64,000 bases of DNA from positions 372,001 through 436,000 of the forward strand of contig NZ_RWKV01000016.1 in assembly GCF_003993795.1 (NCBI RefSeq), read 5' to 3'. Shown here in pieces: positions 1-8,712 of this stretch (the stretch's first letter is position 1; every line of letters begins with the position of its first letter). Source of the stretch: Aquabacter cavernae. GTDB taxonomy: Bacteria > Pseudomonadota > Alphaproteobacteria > Rhizobiales > Xanthobacteraceae. Made by a program: the position numbers and the translations under genes. The notes below the pieces were generated by a model. That model was not told the origin of the DNA, made no database searches, and was given only the letters and a program-made list of their open reading frames with translations.

Positions 1-1400
1 TGCTGGAACTGGTGCCCCGTGCCGAGGGGCGCAAGCGCATGTCGGTTCTGGTGGACCGGCCGGACGGCGGGCGCCTGCTGGCGGTGAAGGGCGACCCGGC
101 GGAGCTTCTCGCCCGCTGCACGCGCCTTGCCGTGACGGAGGGCACGCGACCGCTGACCGAGGCCGACCGGCGCGCCATCGGCGCCGCGAACGAGGGCATG
201 GCGGGGCGGGCGCTGCGGGTGCTGGGCGTCGCGGTCCACGACGTGGGGGGAGACCCGCACGCGGAGGCGGACCTTGTCTGGCTCGGCCTCACGGGCATCG
301 CCAATCCGGTCCGGCCGGAGGTGCGCCCGGTGGTGGTGGCCCTGCATCGCGCGGGTATCCGCACGGTGATGATCACCGGCGACCAGAGCGCCACCGCCTA
401 TGCGGTCGCCAAGGATCTCGGCCTCGCCGAGGGGTCCGATGTGCGGGTGTTGGAAGCGGGGCGGCTCGCCGGGCTCTCGCCGGACGTGCTGTCCGCCATC
501 GCGGAGAATACGGACGTGTTCGCGCGGGTGAGCCCGGGCGAGAAGCTCAGCGTGGTCCAGGCCCTCCAGGCGCGCGGGCGCATCGTCGCCATGACCGGGG
601 ACGGCATCAATGACGGCCCGGCACTGAAGGCCGCCAATGTGGGCGTCGCCATGGGCGCGGACGGCACCGATGTCGCCCGCGAGGTGGCCGACATCGTGCT
701 CGCCACCGACGATCTGAACGGCATGGTGGAGGCGGTGGCACTGGGCCGTGCCACCTATGCCAATATCCGCAAGGTGCTGCGCTATCTGGTCTCCACCAAT
801 GCCTCGGAGACGGCCCTGGTACTGGGGGCGGGGCTGGTGGGCATCCGCGAGCCCCTCACGCCCCTCCAATTGCTCATGCTGAACCTTGTGAGCGATGTCT
901 TCCCCGCCTTGGCCCTGGGCCTCGACGCGCCCGAGGCGGGCGTGATGGACGTGCCCCCGCACGATCCCGCCGCCCCCATTCTGGGGCGATCGGACTTCCG
1001 CCGCATCATCCGGGAGGGGCTGGTGATGGGCGCCGTCTCCCTCGCCGGCTATCTCGCGCCCGCCGGTGTCCCGGCCACGGGACGGACGGTGGCGTTCCAC
1101 GGCCTCACCTTGGCGCAATTGCTTCACGCTCTGCTTTGCCGCAGCGATGCGGGGCCGCTTTCCGGAGCCGGGCGGCCCGCCAATCCCTATCTGGCGCTCG
1201 CCATCGGCGGGGGCATCGCCCTCCAGGCGACGGCGCAGGCGCTGCCCGTCACGCGCCGCCTGCTGGGGCTGAGCCCCTTGGGCCTGGGCGGCATGGCGGG
1301 CGCACTCGCCATCGCCGCTGCCGCCACCATGGCCAACGGCGTCGTGGCCGCTTTGCCCCCGCCTCTCGCCCCTCCCCCGCCGGAGCCCGCATCATGCTGA
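1..1400 (+). CDS. Cation-transporting P-type ATPase, C-terminal part (cut by window start)
   Basis: This is the 3' part of a P2-like P-type ATPase, an ATP-driven inner-membrane cation pump. The frame is open from the first bases of the window, so the true start and the DKTG phosphorylation site lie outside. What remains is the end of the nucleotide-binding domain (KGDPAELL resembles the KGA-type ATP-binding motif), the P-domain hinge TGDQ and TGDGINDGPAL, then TM5-TM10 including NASE and LTPLQLLMLNLVSD. The hinge has DGP where most family members have DAP. The stop codon overlaps the start of the MetK-like gene by 7 bases (ATGCTGA), so the two are probably co-translated. The transported ion cannot be assigned; the sequence looks like the SERCA/PMCA-type branch rather than a Cu/Zn pump. 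Confidence 0.9.
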   Translation, partial: LELVPRAEGRKRMSVLVDRPDGGRLLAVKGDPAELLARCTRLAVTEGTRPLTEADRRAIGAANEGMAGRALRVLGVAVHDVGGDPHAEADLVWLGLTGIANPVRPEVRPVVVALHRAGIRTVMITGDQSATAYAVAKDLGLAEGSDVRVLEAGRLAGLSPDVLSAIAENTDVFARVSPGEKLSVVQALQARGRIVAMTGDGINDGPALKAANVGVAMGADGTDVAREVADIVLATDDLNGMVEAVALGRATYANIRKVLRYLVSTNASETALVLGAGLVGIREPLTPLQLLMLNLVSDVFPALALGLDAPEAGVMDVPPHDPAAPILGRSDFRRIIREGLVMGAVSLAGYLAPAGVPATGRTVAFHGLTLAQLLHALLCRSDAGPLSGAGRPANPYLALAIGGGIALQATAQALPVTRRLLGLSPLGLGGMAGALAIAAAATMANGVVAALPPPLAPPPPEPASC

Positions 1401-2545
1401 CCGACGACATGATCTTCACGTCCGAGAGCGTCACGCGCGGCCATCCGGACAAGCTCTGCGACGAGATCAGCGACGCCATCGTGGATGCCTTCCGGGAGCA
1501 GGATCCCGGCGCGCGCATCGTCGCCGAATGCGCCATCGCCACGGGCGTGGTGTTCGTGGCGGCGCGCTTTTCCGGCACGGCGGCGGTGGACATTCCCGCG
1601 CTCGCCCGGCGGGTGATCGCGGAAGCGGGATATGAGGGCGCGGGCTTCGATGCCCGCCGGGCCTCCATCCTCACCAGCTTCTCCGAAGGCGACGGCCGCG
1701 CCGGACCGCTTGATGCGGACGAGCCCGCCCATGAGCAGGTGAACGCCTTCGGCTTCGCCTGCCGCGACACGGCAGTGCTCATGCCTGCCCCCATCGCTGC
1801 CGCCCATCGGCTGGCCCGCGCCCTGGAAGCGGCGCGCGGGACATTCGACGCCCTCGCACCGGACGGCAAGGTGCAGGTGAGCGTGCGCTACCGGGGACAC
1901 CACCCGGTGGCCATCACCGATGTGAGCCTGACCACCGCGCTCCTGCGCCCCGTTCCCCCGGCGCAATTGGAGGAGGCGCTGCGCACCCTGGTGCTCGCGC
2001 CCGCCTTCGCGGAGCACGATCTCGGGCCGTCGCCGCAGACGCGGGTCCATATCAATCCCGGCGGCGCGCAATTGTTCGGCGGCCCCGCCCACCATGCGGG
2101 CCAGACCGGCCGCAAGGCGGGGATCGACACCTATGGCGATTTCGCCCGCCAGAGCGGCTCCGCCTTGTGCGGAAAGGGGCCGCATCGCATCGACCGGATC
2201 GGCCCCTATATGGCCCGCCTCGCCGCCAAGGCCGTGGTGGCGGCGGGTCTTGCGGAGCGGGCGGAAGTGCATGCGGCCTATGCCATCGGCCGCGCCGAGC
2301 CGCTGAGCCTCACCGTGGACACGTTCGGGACCGGCCGGCGGCCCGAGGCGGACCTCGCCCGCGCGCTGGCGGAGGCGCTGGACTGGCGGCCCGGCGCGGT
2401 GGCCGCGCGCCTCGGCTTCGACGGGCGCGCCCATGCGCCCGGCTTCTTCCGCGCCTTGGCCTGCTACGGGCAAGTGGGGCGGGAGGATCGAGGGCTTCCC
2501 TGGGAAGATGTGGGGGATCTCGCGCAGATACTGCGCGCCGCCTGA
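1394..2545 (+). CDS. Divergent S-adenosylmethionine synthetase (MetK-like paralogue)
   Basis: 383 aa, the normal length for methionine adenosyltransferase, which makes SAM from ATP and methionine. The N-terminal GHPDKLCDEISDAI and later TGRK, DTYG and VAAGLAERAEV stretches identify the family. The start is the ATG overlapping the ATPase stop; a longer in-frame upstream extension would lie inside the ATPase gene and is rejected. It departs from housekeeping MetK at signature sites: the usual GDQG is HEQV, the usual GD(A/C)GLTGRK is HHAGQTGRK, and the SGKDP(S/T)KVDRS region is CGKGPHRIDRI. GHPDK, TGRK and the lysine of CGK are kept. Coupling to a cation pump instead of methionine-cycle genes suggests a specialised paralogue; a housekeeping metK is expected elsewhere. 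Activity is uncertain. Confidence 0.85.
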   Translation: MLTDDMIFTSESVTRGHPDKLCDEISDAIVDAFREQDPGARIVAECAIATGVVFVAARFSGTAAVDIPALARRVIAEAGYEGAGFDARRASILTSFSEGDGRAGPLDADEPAHEQVNAFGFACRDTAVLMPAPIAAAHRLARALEAARGTFDALAPDGKVQVSVRYRGHHPVAITDVSLTTALLRPVPPAQLEEALRTLVLAPAFAEHDLGPSPQTRVHINPGGAQLFGGPAHHAGQTGRKAGIDTYGDFARQSGSALCGKGPHRIDRIGPYMARLAAKAVVAAGLAERAEVHAAYAIGRAEPLSLTVDTFGTGRRPEADLARALAEALDWRPGAVAARLGFDGRAHAPGFFRALACYGQVGREDRGLPWEDVGDLAQILRAA

Positions 2546-2559
2546 GGCGCTACGCGAAC

Positions 2560-2979
2560 TCAGCCGCCGGACTTGCGGGGCAGGCCCTTCAGCAGCGAGA
2601 CCGCATACCAGACCAAGGTGAGGGCGGGCGGCAGCACCCGCCCGCGCGCCATCTGGAGCAGAGCGAGGCCGGAGAAGGCCGCCGCGCCCGCGACGCCCCC
2701 GCCGAGGCCCTTGCCCCGCCCCGGCGTGCGGGATGGGGCGGCGCCTCCCGGGCGCGCGGGCACAAGGCGCAAGGCCGGGTCCGCCTCGGGGCGGAAGCGC
2801 CCGTCATGGAGCACCAGAAGGCTCCCCGTTTCCGCGCGATAGGCCACCTTCAGCACGCCCGGACGGCCGGACAGCTCCGCCGCCACCGCCTCGATGCCGG
2901 AGAGCGGTGCACGGGCGAGGCGCAGCCGCAGGCGCCCCGGCATGGAATGGACAAGGACGACATCCAGGGGGCCGGACAT
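2560..2979 (-). CDS. HMA-like domain protein with C-terminal membrane segment
   Basis: 139 aa. Residues 1-65 look like a ferredoxin-fold HMA_2-type domain (VHSMPGRLRLRL near the start, then GVLKVAYRAETGSLLVLHDG). Unlike true heavy-metal-associated domains it has no CxxC metal site. A linker rich in P, G and R leads to a hydrophobic stretch around 95-128, probably one or two membrane segments. It is the last gene of the minus-strand operon, 8 bases after the DUF5132-like gene, and converges on the MetK paralogue. Such proteins commonly sit beside P-type ATPases, so a role as accessory or regulatory domain for one of the two pumps is inferred from context only. Confidence 0.7.
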   Translation of the reverse strand: MSGPLDVVLVHSMPGRLRLRLARAPLSGIEAVAAELSGRPGVLKVAYRAETGSLLVLHDGRFRPEADPALRLVPARPGGAAPSRTPGRGKGLGGGVAGAAAFSGLALLQMARGRVLPPALTLVWYAVSLLKGLPRKSGG

Positions 2980-2987
2980 GGCGGGCC

Positions 2988-3272
2988 TCAGCCCGGCTGG
3001 CCGGCGGGAGCGGCCTCTGGCGAGGAAGCACTCGCGGCCTCCGCCGCTGCGGCGGCGAGCCCTTCGGCGATCAACTCCGCCTTTGCCTCGGCCATGAGAT
3101 CGTCCAGCCCTTCGGCGGCCTGGGCCACCTTCACCTGGGCCTCATAGGCGGCCACCATGGCGAGCTTCAGCGTCTTCTTGGCGGCGGGGCGGCCCTTCTG
3201 GGCGAGCTTCGGCGCGATCATCACGGCGGCGGCCCCGGCGACGGCGGCGACCAGATAGCGGGCGATCGACAT
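2988..3272 (-). CDS. Small DUF5132-like membrane-anchored protein
   Basis: 94 aa from the ATG chosen here (MSIARYLVAAVAGAAAV). One N-terminal hydrophobic helix of about 16 residues is followed by a basic stretch (QKGRPAAKKTLK) and a predicted amphipathic, alanine-rich helix to the C-terminus. A longer open frame begins further upstream but runs across the intergenic region that holds an FNR-like box, so it is not preferred. It sits between PHA synthase and the HMA-like gene. The layout (TM anchor plus Ala-rich helix) fits DUF5132; no biochemical function is known. A role in the envelope or as a small partner of the pump or PHA granule is possible, not shown. Confidence 0.65.
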   Translation of the reverse strand: MSIARYLVAAVAGAAAVMIAPKLAQKGRPAAKKTLKLAMVAAYEAQVKVAQAAEGLDDLMAEAKAELIAEGLAAAAAEAASASSPEAAPAGQPG

Positions 3273-3347
3273 GGTGGGCCTCGATTGGCGATGGAGACAC
3301 GCCCTTACGGGGTGCCCCATATGTCCCATGCCGGACGGCGTCTCGCT

Positions 3348-3361
3348 TTGATTCAGGTCAG
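3348..3361. promoter_or_regulatory. Possible FNR/FixK-type box (weak)
   Basis: TTGAT-TCAG-GTCAG matches 8 of the 10 conserved positions of TTGAT-N4-ATCAA. It lies just past the PHA synthase stop and 76 bases upstream of the DUF5132-like start, in a good position for an internal promoter for the last two operon genes. The right half-site is imperfect, so this is the weakest of the three boxes in the window. Confidence 0.4.
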
Positions 3362-3366
3362 GCGCC

Positions 3367-5151
3367 TCAGCGCCGCCGCACATAGTCGCCCGGCGCGTCC
3401 GCGAGCGGGGGATAAGCGGGGCTGCCCATCAACGCAGGCGCCACGAAGCCGCTGGAGCGGGCGGCGAGCCATGCGCTCCATTCCTCCCACCAGGACCCCT
3501 GCTTGAGGGGCGCGGTGGCCCACCAGGCATCCGCATCCAGATGCTTGTCCTGCGCCAGCTTGGTGAGCACGCGGAAATGCCGCTTCGCCCGGCCGGGCTC
3601 GCTGACGATGCCGCCATTATGCCCGCCGCTGGCCAGCGCAAAGGTGAGGTCCGTGTCGGTGAGCAGATGGAGCTTGAACACGGAGTGCCAGGGAGCCACA
3701 TGGTCCTTCTCCGTACCCACGGCGAAGATGGGCGCACGGATGTCGGCCAGCGTGACCGGTCGCCCGTCCACCGCGAAGCGGCCTTCCGCCAGATCATTGT
3801 CCAGATAGAGCCGCCGCAGATATTCCGAATGCATGCGATAGGGCATGCGGGTGGCGTCGGCATTCCAGGCCATGAGGTCCACCATGGGCTCGCGCTCGCC
3901 CATGAGATAGTCGTGGATCACCTTGGACCAGATGAGGTCGTTGGAGCGCAGAAGCTGGAAGGCTCCCGCCATCTGGCGCGTGTCCAGCGCGCCCTGGCTC
4001 CACATGAGGCTTTCCAGGAAGCTCACCTGGCTTTCATTGATGAAGAGCCGCAATTCCCCGGCCTCGGTGAAATCCGCCTGCGCCGCCAGCAGCGTCACGG
4101 TGGCGAAGCGGTCGTCGCCGTCGCGCGCCATGGCGGCGGCGGCGATGGAGAGCGTCGTGCCGCCCAGGCAATAGCCCGCCGCATGCACCTTCGCGCCCGG
4201 CACAACCGCATTCACCACCTCCAGCGCGGCCATGATGCCGAGCCGGCGGTAATCGTCGAAGCTGATGTCGCGATCGTCCGCGCCGGGATTGAGCCAGGAC
4301 ACCATGAAGACGGTGAAACCCTGGGCCACCAGATACTTGACCAGCGAATTCTGCGGCGAGAGATCGAGGATGTAGTATTTCATGATCCAGGCGGGCACGA
4401 TCAGGATCGGCTCGGCCTGCACCGCCCCGGTGGTGGGCGCGTACTGGATCAGCTCCATCAGGCGGTTGCGGAAGATCACCTTGCCGGGGGTGAGCGCCAC
4501 GTCGCGGCCCACCTCGAACGCCTCGGCGCCCACGGGCCGCTGGCCGCGCATCTCGCGCTCCGCATCCTCCAGCATGTTGGAGAGGCCCTGGGTCAGGTTT
4601 CGCCCGCCGGTAGCCGCCGTGCGGGCCTGCACCACGGGATTGGTCCAGGGGAAGTTGGAGGGGGAGACCACGTCCAGCATCTGGCGGGCGGTGAACTCCA
4701 CGATGTCCTCGTTCGTCCCCGTCACGCCGCGCACGCCGGTGGTGGCGTTGTGCCACCATTGCTGGTTCAGGAGGAACGACTGATACATGACGTTGAACGG
4801 CCAACGCTGCCATTCCGGCGCGGCGAAGCGCTTGTCCTGGGGCAGCGGCTCGATGCAGGGCGCGGCGGCGCCGGGCTGGGCGGCGCAGGCGCCCATATAG
4901 CGCGCCAGCCGCGCCCATTTGCGCGCGAGCTTGATGCCCAATTCCATCTGCTTGCCCGGCGAGAAGGCCAGATGCATGGCCCAGTCCGCATAGGCATTGG
5001 CGAGCGCGGCGGGGGAGAGCCCACCCGTGAACCGGGCCATGGCGGCATGAACCGCATTGTCCAGCGTCTCGCCAACCAGCGCGAAATCCTCGCGCGGCTC
5101 GGGCGCTGGCGGCAGGTTCGAGCCGGACGGGGCGTTCTGGGGAGCATTCAT
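3367..5151 (-). CDS. phaC: Class I poly(3-hydroxyalkanoate) synthase
   Basis: 594 aa, typical for class I PhaC, which polymerises (R)-3-hydroxyacyl-CoA into storage polyester on the granule surface. The N-terminal PhaC_N region (about 80-250, with WPFNVMYQSFLL and NFPWTNP) is followed by an alpha/beta-hydrolase core. The lipase-like box is GYCLGG with nucleophile Cys328; Asp483 (GTEKDH) and His511 (SGGHNGG) complete the triad. It starts 13 bases after the P-type ATPase stop, inside the alcohol dehydrogenase-USP-ATPase operon and away from phaA/phaB. This points to a second, stress- or low-oxygen-linked PHA synthase, perhaps used as an electron sink when respiration is limited (inference). Confidence 0.95.
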   Translation of the reverse strand: MNAPQNAPSGSNLPPAPEPREDFALVGETLDNAVHAAMARFTGGLSPAALANAYADWAMHLAFSPGKQMELGIKLARKWARLARYMGACAAQPGAAAPCIEPLPQDKRFAAPEWQRWPFNVMYQSFLLNQQWWHNATTGVRGVTGTNEDIVEFTARQMLDVVSPSNFPWTNPVVQARTAATGGRNLTQGLSNMLEDAEREMRGQRPVGAEAFEVGRDVALTPGKVIFRNRLMELIQYAPTTGAVQAEPILIVPAWIMKYYILDLSPQNSLVKYLVAQGFTVFMVSWLNPGADDRDISFDDYRRLGIMAALEVVNAVVPGAKVHAAGYCLGGTTLSIAAAAMARDGDDRFATVTLLAAQADFTEAGELRLFINESQVSFLESLMWSQGALDTRQMAGAFQLLRSNDLIWSKVIHDYLMGEREPMVDLMAWNADATRMPYRMHSEYLRRLYLDNDLAEGRFAVDGRPVTLADIRAPIFAVGTEKDHVAPWHSVFKLHLLTDTDLTFALASGGHNGGIVSEPGRAKRHFRVLTKLAQDKHLDADAWWATAPLKQGSWWEEWSAWLAARSSGFVAPALMGSPAYPPLADAPGDYVRRR

Positions 5152-5164
5152 GGGAAAATCCCTC

Positions 5165-7807
5165 TCAGGCCGGCACCGGACGGGCGCCCGCGCGGCGCCG
5201 CAGCACCTTGTCGATTTCCACCACCGCGACCAAAGATGCCGCGAGCGGCAGCAGGAGCAGCCAGACCTCCGGCCGGATGGGCGACACCTCCAGCACGTCC
5301 CTCAGTCCCGGAATATAGGGCGCCGCCAAATGGAGGAGTTGCGCCCCGCAGACCGCCGCCACCACCCACCAATTGTCGCGCAGCGGCACGCGGAAGAGGG
5401 AGCGCGTCTCCGATCGGCAGGCGAAGACATAGACATTCTCGAACAGGACCATGAGGAACAAGGTCACGTTGCGCGCCTCCGCCTCGCTCCAGCCCAGCGA
5501 GAGGGCATAGGCGAACACGCCATATCCCACCACGCCCATATAGAGGCCCACAATGGCCACCTGCCGCAGCATCAGGCGGTCGAAGAGAGGCTCGTCCACG
5601 GGGCGGGGGCGGCGGTCCAGCAGATCGGGCTCGCCCTTCTCGAACGCGAGCGCCACGTCCTGCCCGCCATTGGTGACGAGATTGAGCCACAGGAGCTGAA
5701 CGGCGGTGAGCGGCGCGGGCAGGCCCGTGAGCACCGCCAGCAGCACGATCACCACTTCCGCCGCGCCGGTGGCGATGAGCAGCAGGATGACCTTGCGGAT
5801 GTTGGCATAGGCCGCCCGTCCCTCCTCTATGCCCGCGACGATGGAGGCGAAATTGTCGTCCGCCAGCACAAGGTCCGACACGTCCCGGGCCACATCCGTG
5901 CCGCCGCGGCCCATGGCGACGCCGAGGTCCGCGCGCTTCAGGGCCGGGGCGTCATTCACCCCGTCGCCGGTCATGGCCACCAGATGCCCGCGCGCCTGGA
6001 GCGCCTCCACGATCTCCACCTTCTGGGAGGGCTCCACCCGGGCGAAGACGCGCGCGCGGGCGAGCCGTTCCGCCGCCCGCGCGCCGAGCCGCGTGCCCGC
6101 CTCCAGGTCGCGGCCGGTGACCACCTCGTCCGCCCGCTCCGCAATACCGAGGTCGCGGGCGATGGCGAGCGCGGTGGCCGCATGGTCGCCGGTGATCATC
6201 TTCACCTCGACGCCCGCCCGGTGGCAGGCCGCCACCGCCTCGCGCGCCTCCGGGCGCAGGGGATCGATGAAGCCTACGAGGCCCAGCAGGTCGAGGCCCC
6301 GCACCTCGGCCTCCAGCGCCGCCTCGGAACGGCCGCCGGGCACCTCGGCGAAAGCGCGCGCCGCCACGGCGAGCACACGATAGCCGTCCCCCGCCATGGC
6401 CTCCGCCTCGGCCAGCGCGCGGGCGGCGAGCGAGGGGTCGGCGCAGAGCGGCAGGATCACCTCCGCCGCCCCCTTCACGCTGAGCCGGGCGCCGGCACCG
6501 GCGGCACCGAGCACGGCGGCATAGCGGCGCGCCGCATCGAACGGCAATTCGCCCAGCCGATGCCCGGTCCGCGCCAGGGCCGCCACGTCGAGCCCCGCCT
6601 GGCCGGCAAGTTCGAGGAAGGCGATGTCCACGGCGTCTCCCGAGCCACCGTCATCGAGGCTCGCATCGTTGCAGAGTGCGCCCGCCTGGGCGAGGTCATG
6701 CGCCGTCTCCGGCAAGGCGGCGCCCGCCTCCACCGCCAGCATGCCGGACTGCGGCAGCCACAGGCGGCGGGCCGCCACCTTGTTCACGGTCAGCGTGCCG
6801 GTCTTGTCGGTGGCGATGACCGTGCAGGCGCCGAGCCCCTCCACCGCCGCAAGCTGGCGCACGATGACATGACGGCGCGCCATGCGCCGGGTGGCCACGG
6901 CCAGGGCGATGGTGACCGCCACGGGCAGCCCTTCCGGAATCACCGAGACAGCCAGCGCGATGGCGAAGAAGAAGGTTTCCCGCAGCCCCACGCCGTTGGC
7001 GAGCTGGATGGCCACCACCAGCCCCACCAGGGCCAGCGCCACCACGCCCAGCACGGTGGAGAAACGGTCCAGGCGGCGGATCAGCGGCAGTCCGGCAGAG
7101 GGGGCCTCCAGGGCGCGGGCGATATGGCCGATGGCGGTGGCGGAGCCGGTGGCCACCACCACGGCCTCGCTGCGCCCCCGCTGGAGCAGCGTCCCGGCAT
7201 GCAGCATGTTGCCCCGCTCCGCGAGACGTGTATCGGCGGGCAAGGCGTGAAGCTCCGCCTTGTCCACGGGCAGGGATTCGCCCGTGAGCATGGCCTCGTC
7301 CGCCTGGGCGAGGCTGGCATGGATAAGGCGCAGGTCCGCCGGAACGCGGTCTCCCGCCTCCAGCACCACCACGTCGCCGGCGACGAGGTCGCGGCTGTCG
7401 ATACGCTGGACGGCGCCCGCGCGCCGCACCCGCGCCTCGGTGCGGATGCGGGCGCGCAAGGCCGCGGTGTTGGCTTCCGCGCGATATTCCTGGGTCGCCC
7501 CAATGAGGGTGTTGATGGCCACCACCACCAGGATGAAGACGGCATCCTCATGGTCGCCGAGCGCGACGGAGACGCCGGCCGCCGCCAGCAGCAGCGCGAT
7601 GAGCGGGCTGCGCACCTGGGCGAAGACGATCCCCGCAAGGCCGCGACGCGGCGGCTCCGGCAAGGCGTTCGGCCCGTCCTGGGCAAGGCGCCGCTGCGCC
7701 TCCCCGTCCGAGAGGCCGCCGGGCCCGCTCGCCAAAACCTCAAAAGCATCGGACAGACCGAGGGCGTGCCAGACCGGCGCCTGCGTGTCCGGGATCATAA
7801 CGCTCAC
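5165..7807 (-). CDS. P2-like cation-transporting P-type ATPase, complete
   Basis: 880 aa. Order of parts: cation ATPase N-terminal domain (about 15-75), TM1-2, actuator domain with TGES (175-178), TM3-4 with PEGLP (291-295), phosphorylation site DKTGTLT with Asp334, nucleotide-binding domain with KGAAE, hinge TGDGVNDAPALK, and TM5-10. TM6 reads NLVTNGGQDVALAFE, which differs from the NLVTDxxPALAL of calcium pumps and marks an uncharacterised P2 branch. PEGLP indicates a Ca/Na/H-type rather than a heavy-metal pump. It follows the USP gene by 41 bases and precedes PHA synthase by 13. Substrate unknown; a role in ion or pH homeostasis under low oxygen is inferred. Confidence 0.93.
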   Translation of the reverse strand: MSVMIPDTQAPVWHALGLSDAFEVLASGPGGLSDGEAQRRLAQDGPNALPEPPRRGLAGIVFAQVRSPLIALLLAAAGVSVALGDHEDAVFILVVVAINTLIGATQEYRAEANTAALRARIRTEARVRRAGAVQRIDSRDLVAGDVVVLEAGDRVPADLRLIHASLAQADEAMLTGESLPVDKAELHALPADTRLAERGNMLHAGTLLQRGRSEAVVVATGSATAIGHIARALEAPSAGLPLIRRLDRFSTVLGVVALALVGLVVAIQLANGVGLRETFFFAIALAVSVIPEGLPVAVTIALAVATRRMARRHVIVRQLAAVEGLGACTVIATDKTGTLTVNKVAARRLWLPQSGMLAVEAGAALPETAHDLAQAGALCNDASLDDGGSGDAVDIAFLELAGQAGLDVAALARTGHRLGELPFDAARRYAAVLGAAGAGARLSVKGAAEVILPLCADPSLAARALAEAEAMAGDGYRVLAVAARAFAEVPGGRSEAALEAEVRGLDLLGLVGFIDPLRPEAREAVAACHRAGVEVKMITGDHAATALAIARDLGIAERADEVVTGRDLEAGTRLGARAAERLARARVFARVEPSQKVEIVEALQARGHLVAMTGDGVNDAPALKRADLGVAMGRGGTDVARDVSDLVLADDNFASIVAGIEEGRAAYANIRKVILLLIATGAAEVVIVLLAVLTGLPAPLTAVQLLWLNLVTNGGQDVALAFEKGEPDLLDRRPRPVDEPLFDRLMLRQVAIVGLYMGVVGYGVFAYALSLGWSEAEARNVTLFLMVLFENVYVFACRSETRSLFRVPLRDNWWVVAAVCGAQLLHLAAPYIPGLRDVLEVSPIRPEVWLLLLPLAASLVAVVEIDKVLRRRAGARPVPA

Positions 7808-7848
7808 GAGCCGATCCTCCCTGACGGTGGCACGGCCCGGCAGGCCGC

Positions 7849-8712
7849 TCAGTGGGACATGAGGACCGGCACGGTCATGGAGGCGAGTATGCCACGGCTG
7901 GCCCCGCCCACCAGCGCTTCCCGCAGCCGGGAATGGCCGTACGCGCCCATGACCAGCAGGTCCGAGCCGGTATCCGCCATGTGGGACAGGATGGTGTCGG
8001 AGAAGGGAGTGCTGCTCACCAGGGTGCGGAAGCGCGCCTCGATGCCGTGCGCCGCCAGATAGGCGGTGACGCGGGCGGCGAGCCGGGCGCCATCGGGGGC
8101 GAAATCCTTCGCCACCCGCACCACGTCCACCACCTCCGCCCGCCGCAGCAGCGGCAGGGAATCCGCCAAAGCGCGGGCGGCGGGCGCGCTGCCGTCCCAG
8201 GCGACGGTCACGGTGCGGAACGGGATGCGGGGTCGCCCGGCATAGGGGATGATGAGGCAGGGTCGCCCGGATTCCGTCAGAAGGTCCTCGAACGCCTCGT
8301 CCGTGGCGCGCGGCACGCCCGGCTGGGGCTGGGGCACCACAACGAGGTCGCTCAGCCGCAGGAGATCGGTGAGCGTCTCATCGCAGACCGGCTCCTCCTT
8401 GCTGATGGCCAGAGCCTCGGCGGCGATGCCCACCGCCTGGGCCTCGCGGACCAGGGCCTTCGCCGCCACGTCCGCATGCTCCAGCGCGTCGCGCTGCTCC
8501 GCCTCCACCAGATCGTAGCGCACCTCCACCTGGGCGAGGCTCGCCACCCGCACGGACGGCACGAGACAGGCGGCGCGCAGGGAGGCACCGAGGGTGCGGG
8601 CGAGTTCAACGGCGGCATAAGCGGCGACCGCATCTTCCGCGCATGTCACCAGGGTCAGGGTCGGCAGGTCCGAGCGGGTCGCGGCCGGAGCCTGCGCAGG
8701 GTCGTTCAGCAT
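7849..8712 (-). CDS. Tandem universal stress protein
   Basis: 287 aa made of two UspA-type domains (about 18-150 and 158-287). The C-terminal domain carries the nucleotide-binding signature GAYGHSRLREALVGGASRGIL, i.e. the G-2x-G-9x-G(S/T) pattern; the N-terminal repeat is degenerate. Its ATG overlaps the alcohol dehydrogenase stop by 7 bases, so translation is coupled. Tandem Usp proteins beside P-type ATPases and PHA synthase are a known feature of oxygen-limitation regulons in Rhizobiales. It is cytoplasmic and probably ATP-binding; the signalling role is unknown. Confidence 0.92.
   Translation of the reverse strand: MLNDPAQAPAATRSDLPTLTLVTCAEDAVAAYAAVELARTLGASLRAACLVPSVRVASLAQVEVRYDLVEAEQRDALEHADVAAKALVREAQAVGIAAEALAISKEEPVCDETLTDLLRLSDLVVVPQPQPGVPRATDEAFEDLLTESGRPCLIIPYAGRPRIPFRTVTVAWDGSAPAARALADSLPLLRRAEVVDVVRVAKDFAPDGARLAARVTAYLAAHGIEARFRTLVSSTPFSDTILSHMADTGSDLLVMGAYGHSRLREALVGGASRGILASMTVPVLMSH

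Noticed and set aside
1187-2473. Long minus-strand frame opposite the MetK-like gene
   Set aside because: Shadow of high-GC coding sequence; Arg/Gly/Ala-rich translation without a domain, while the plus strand has clear MetK motifs.
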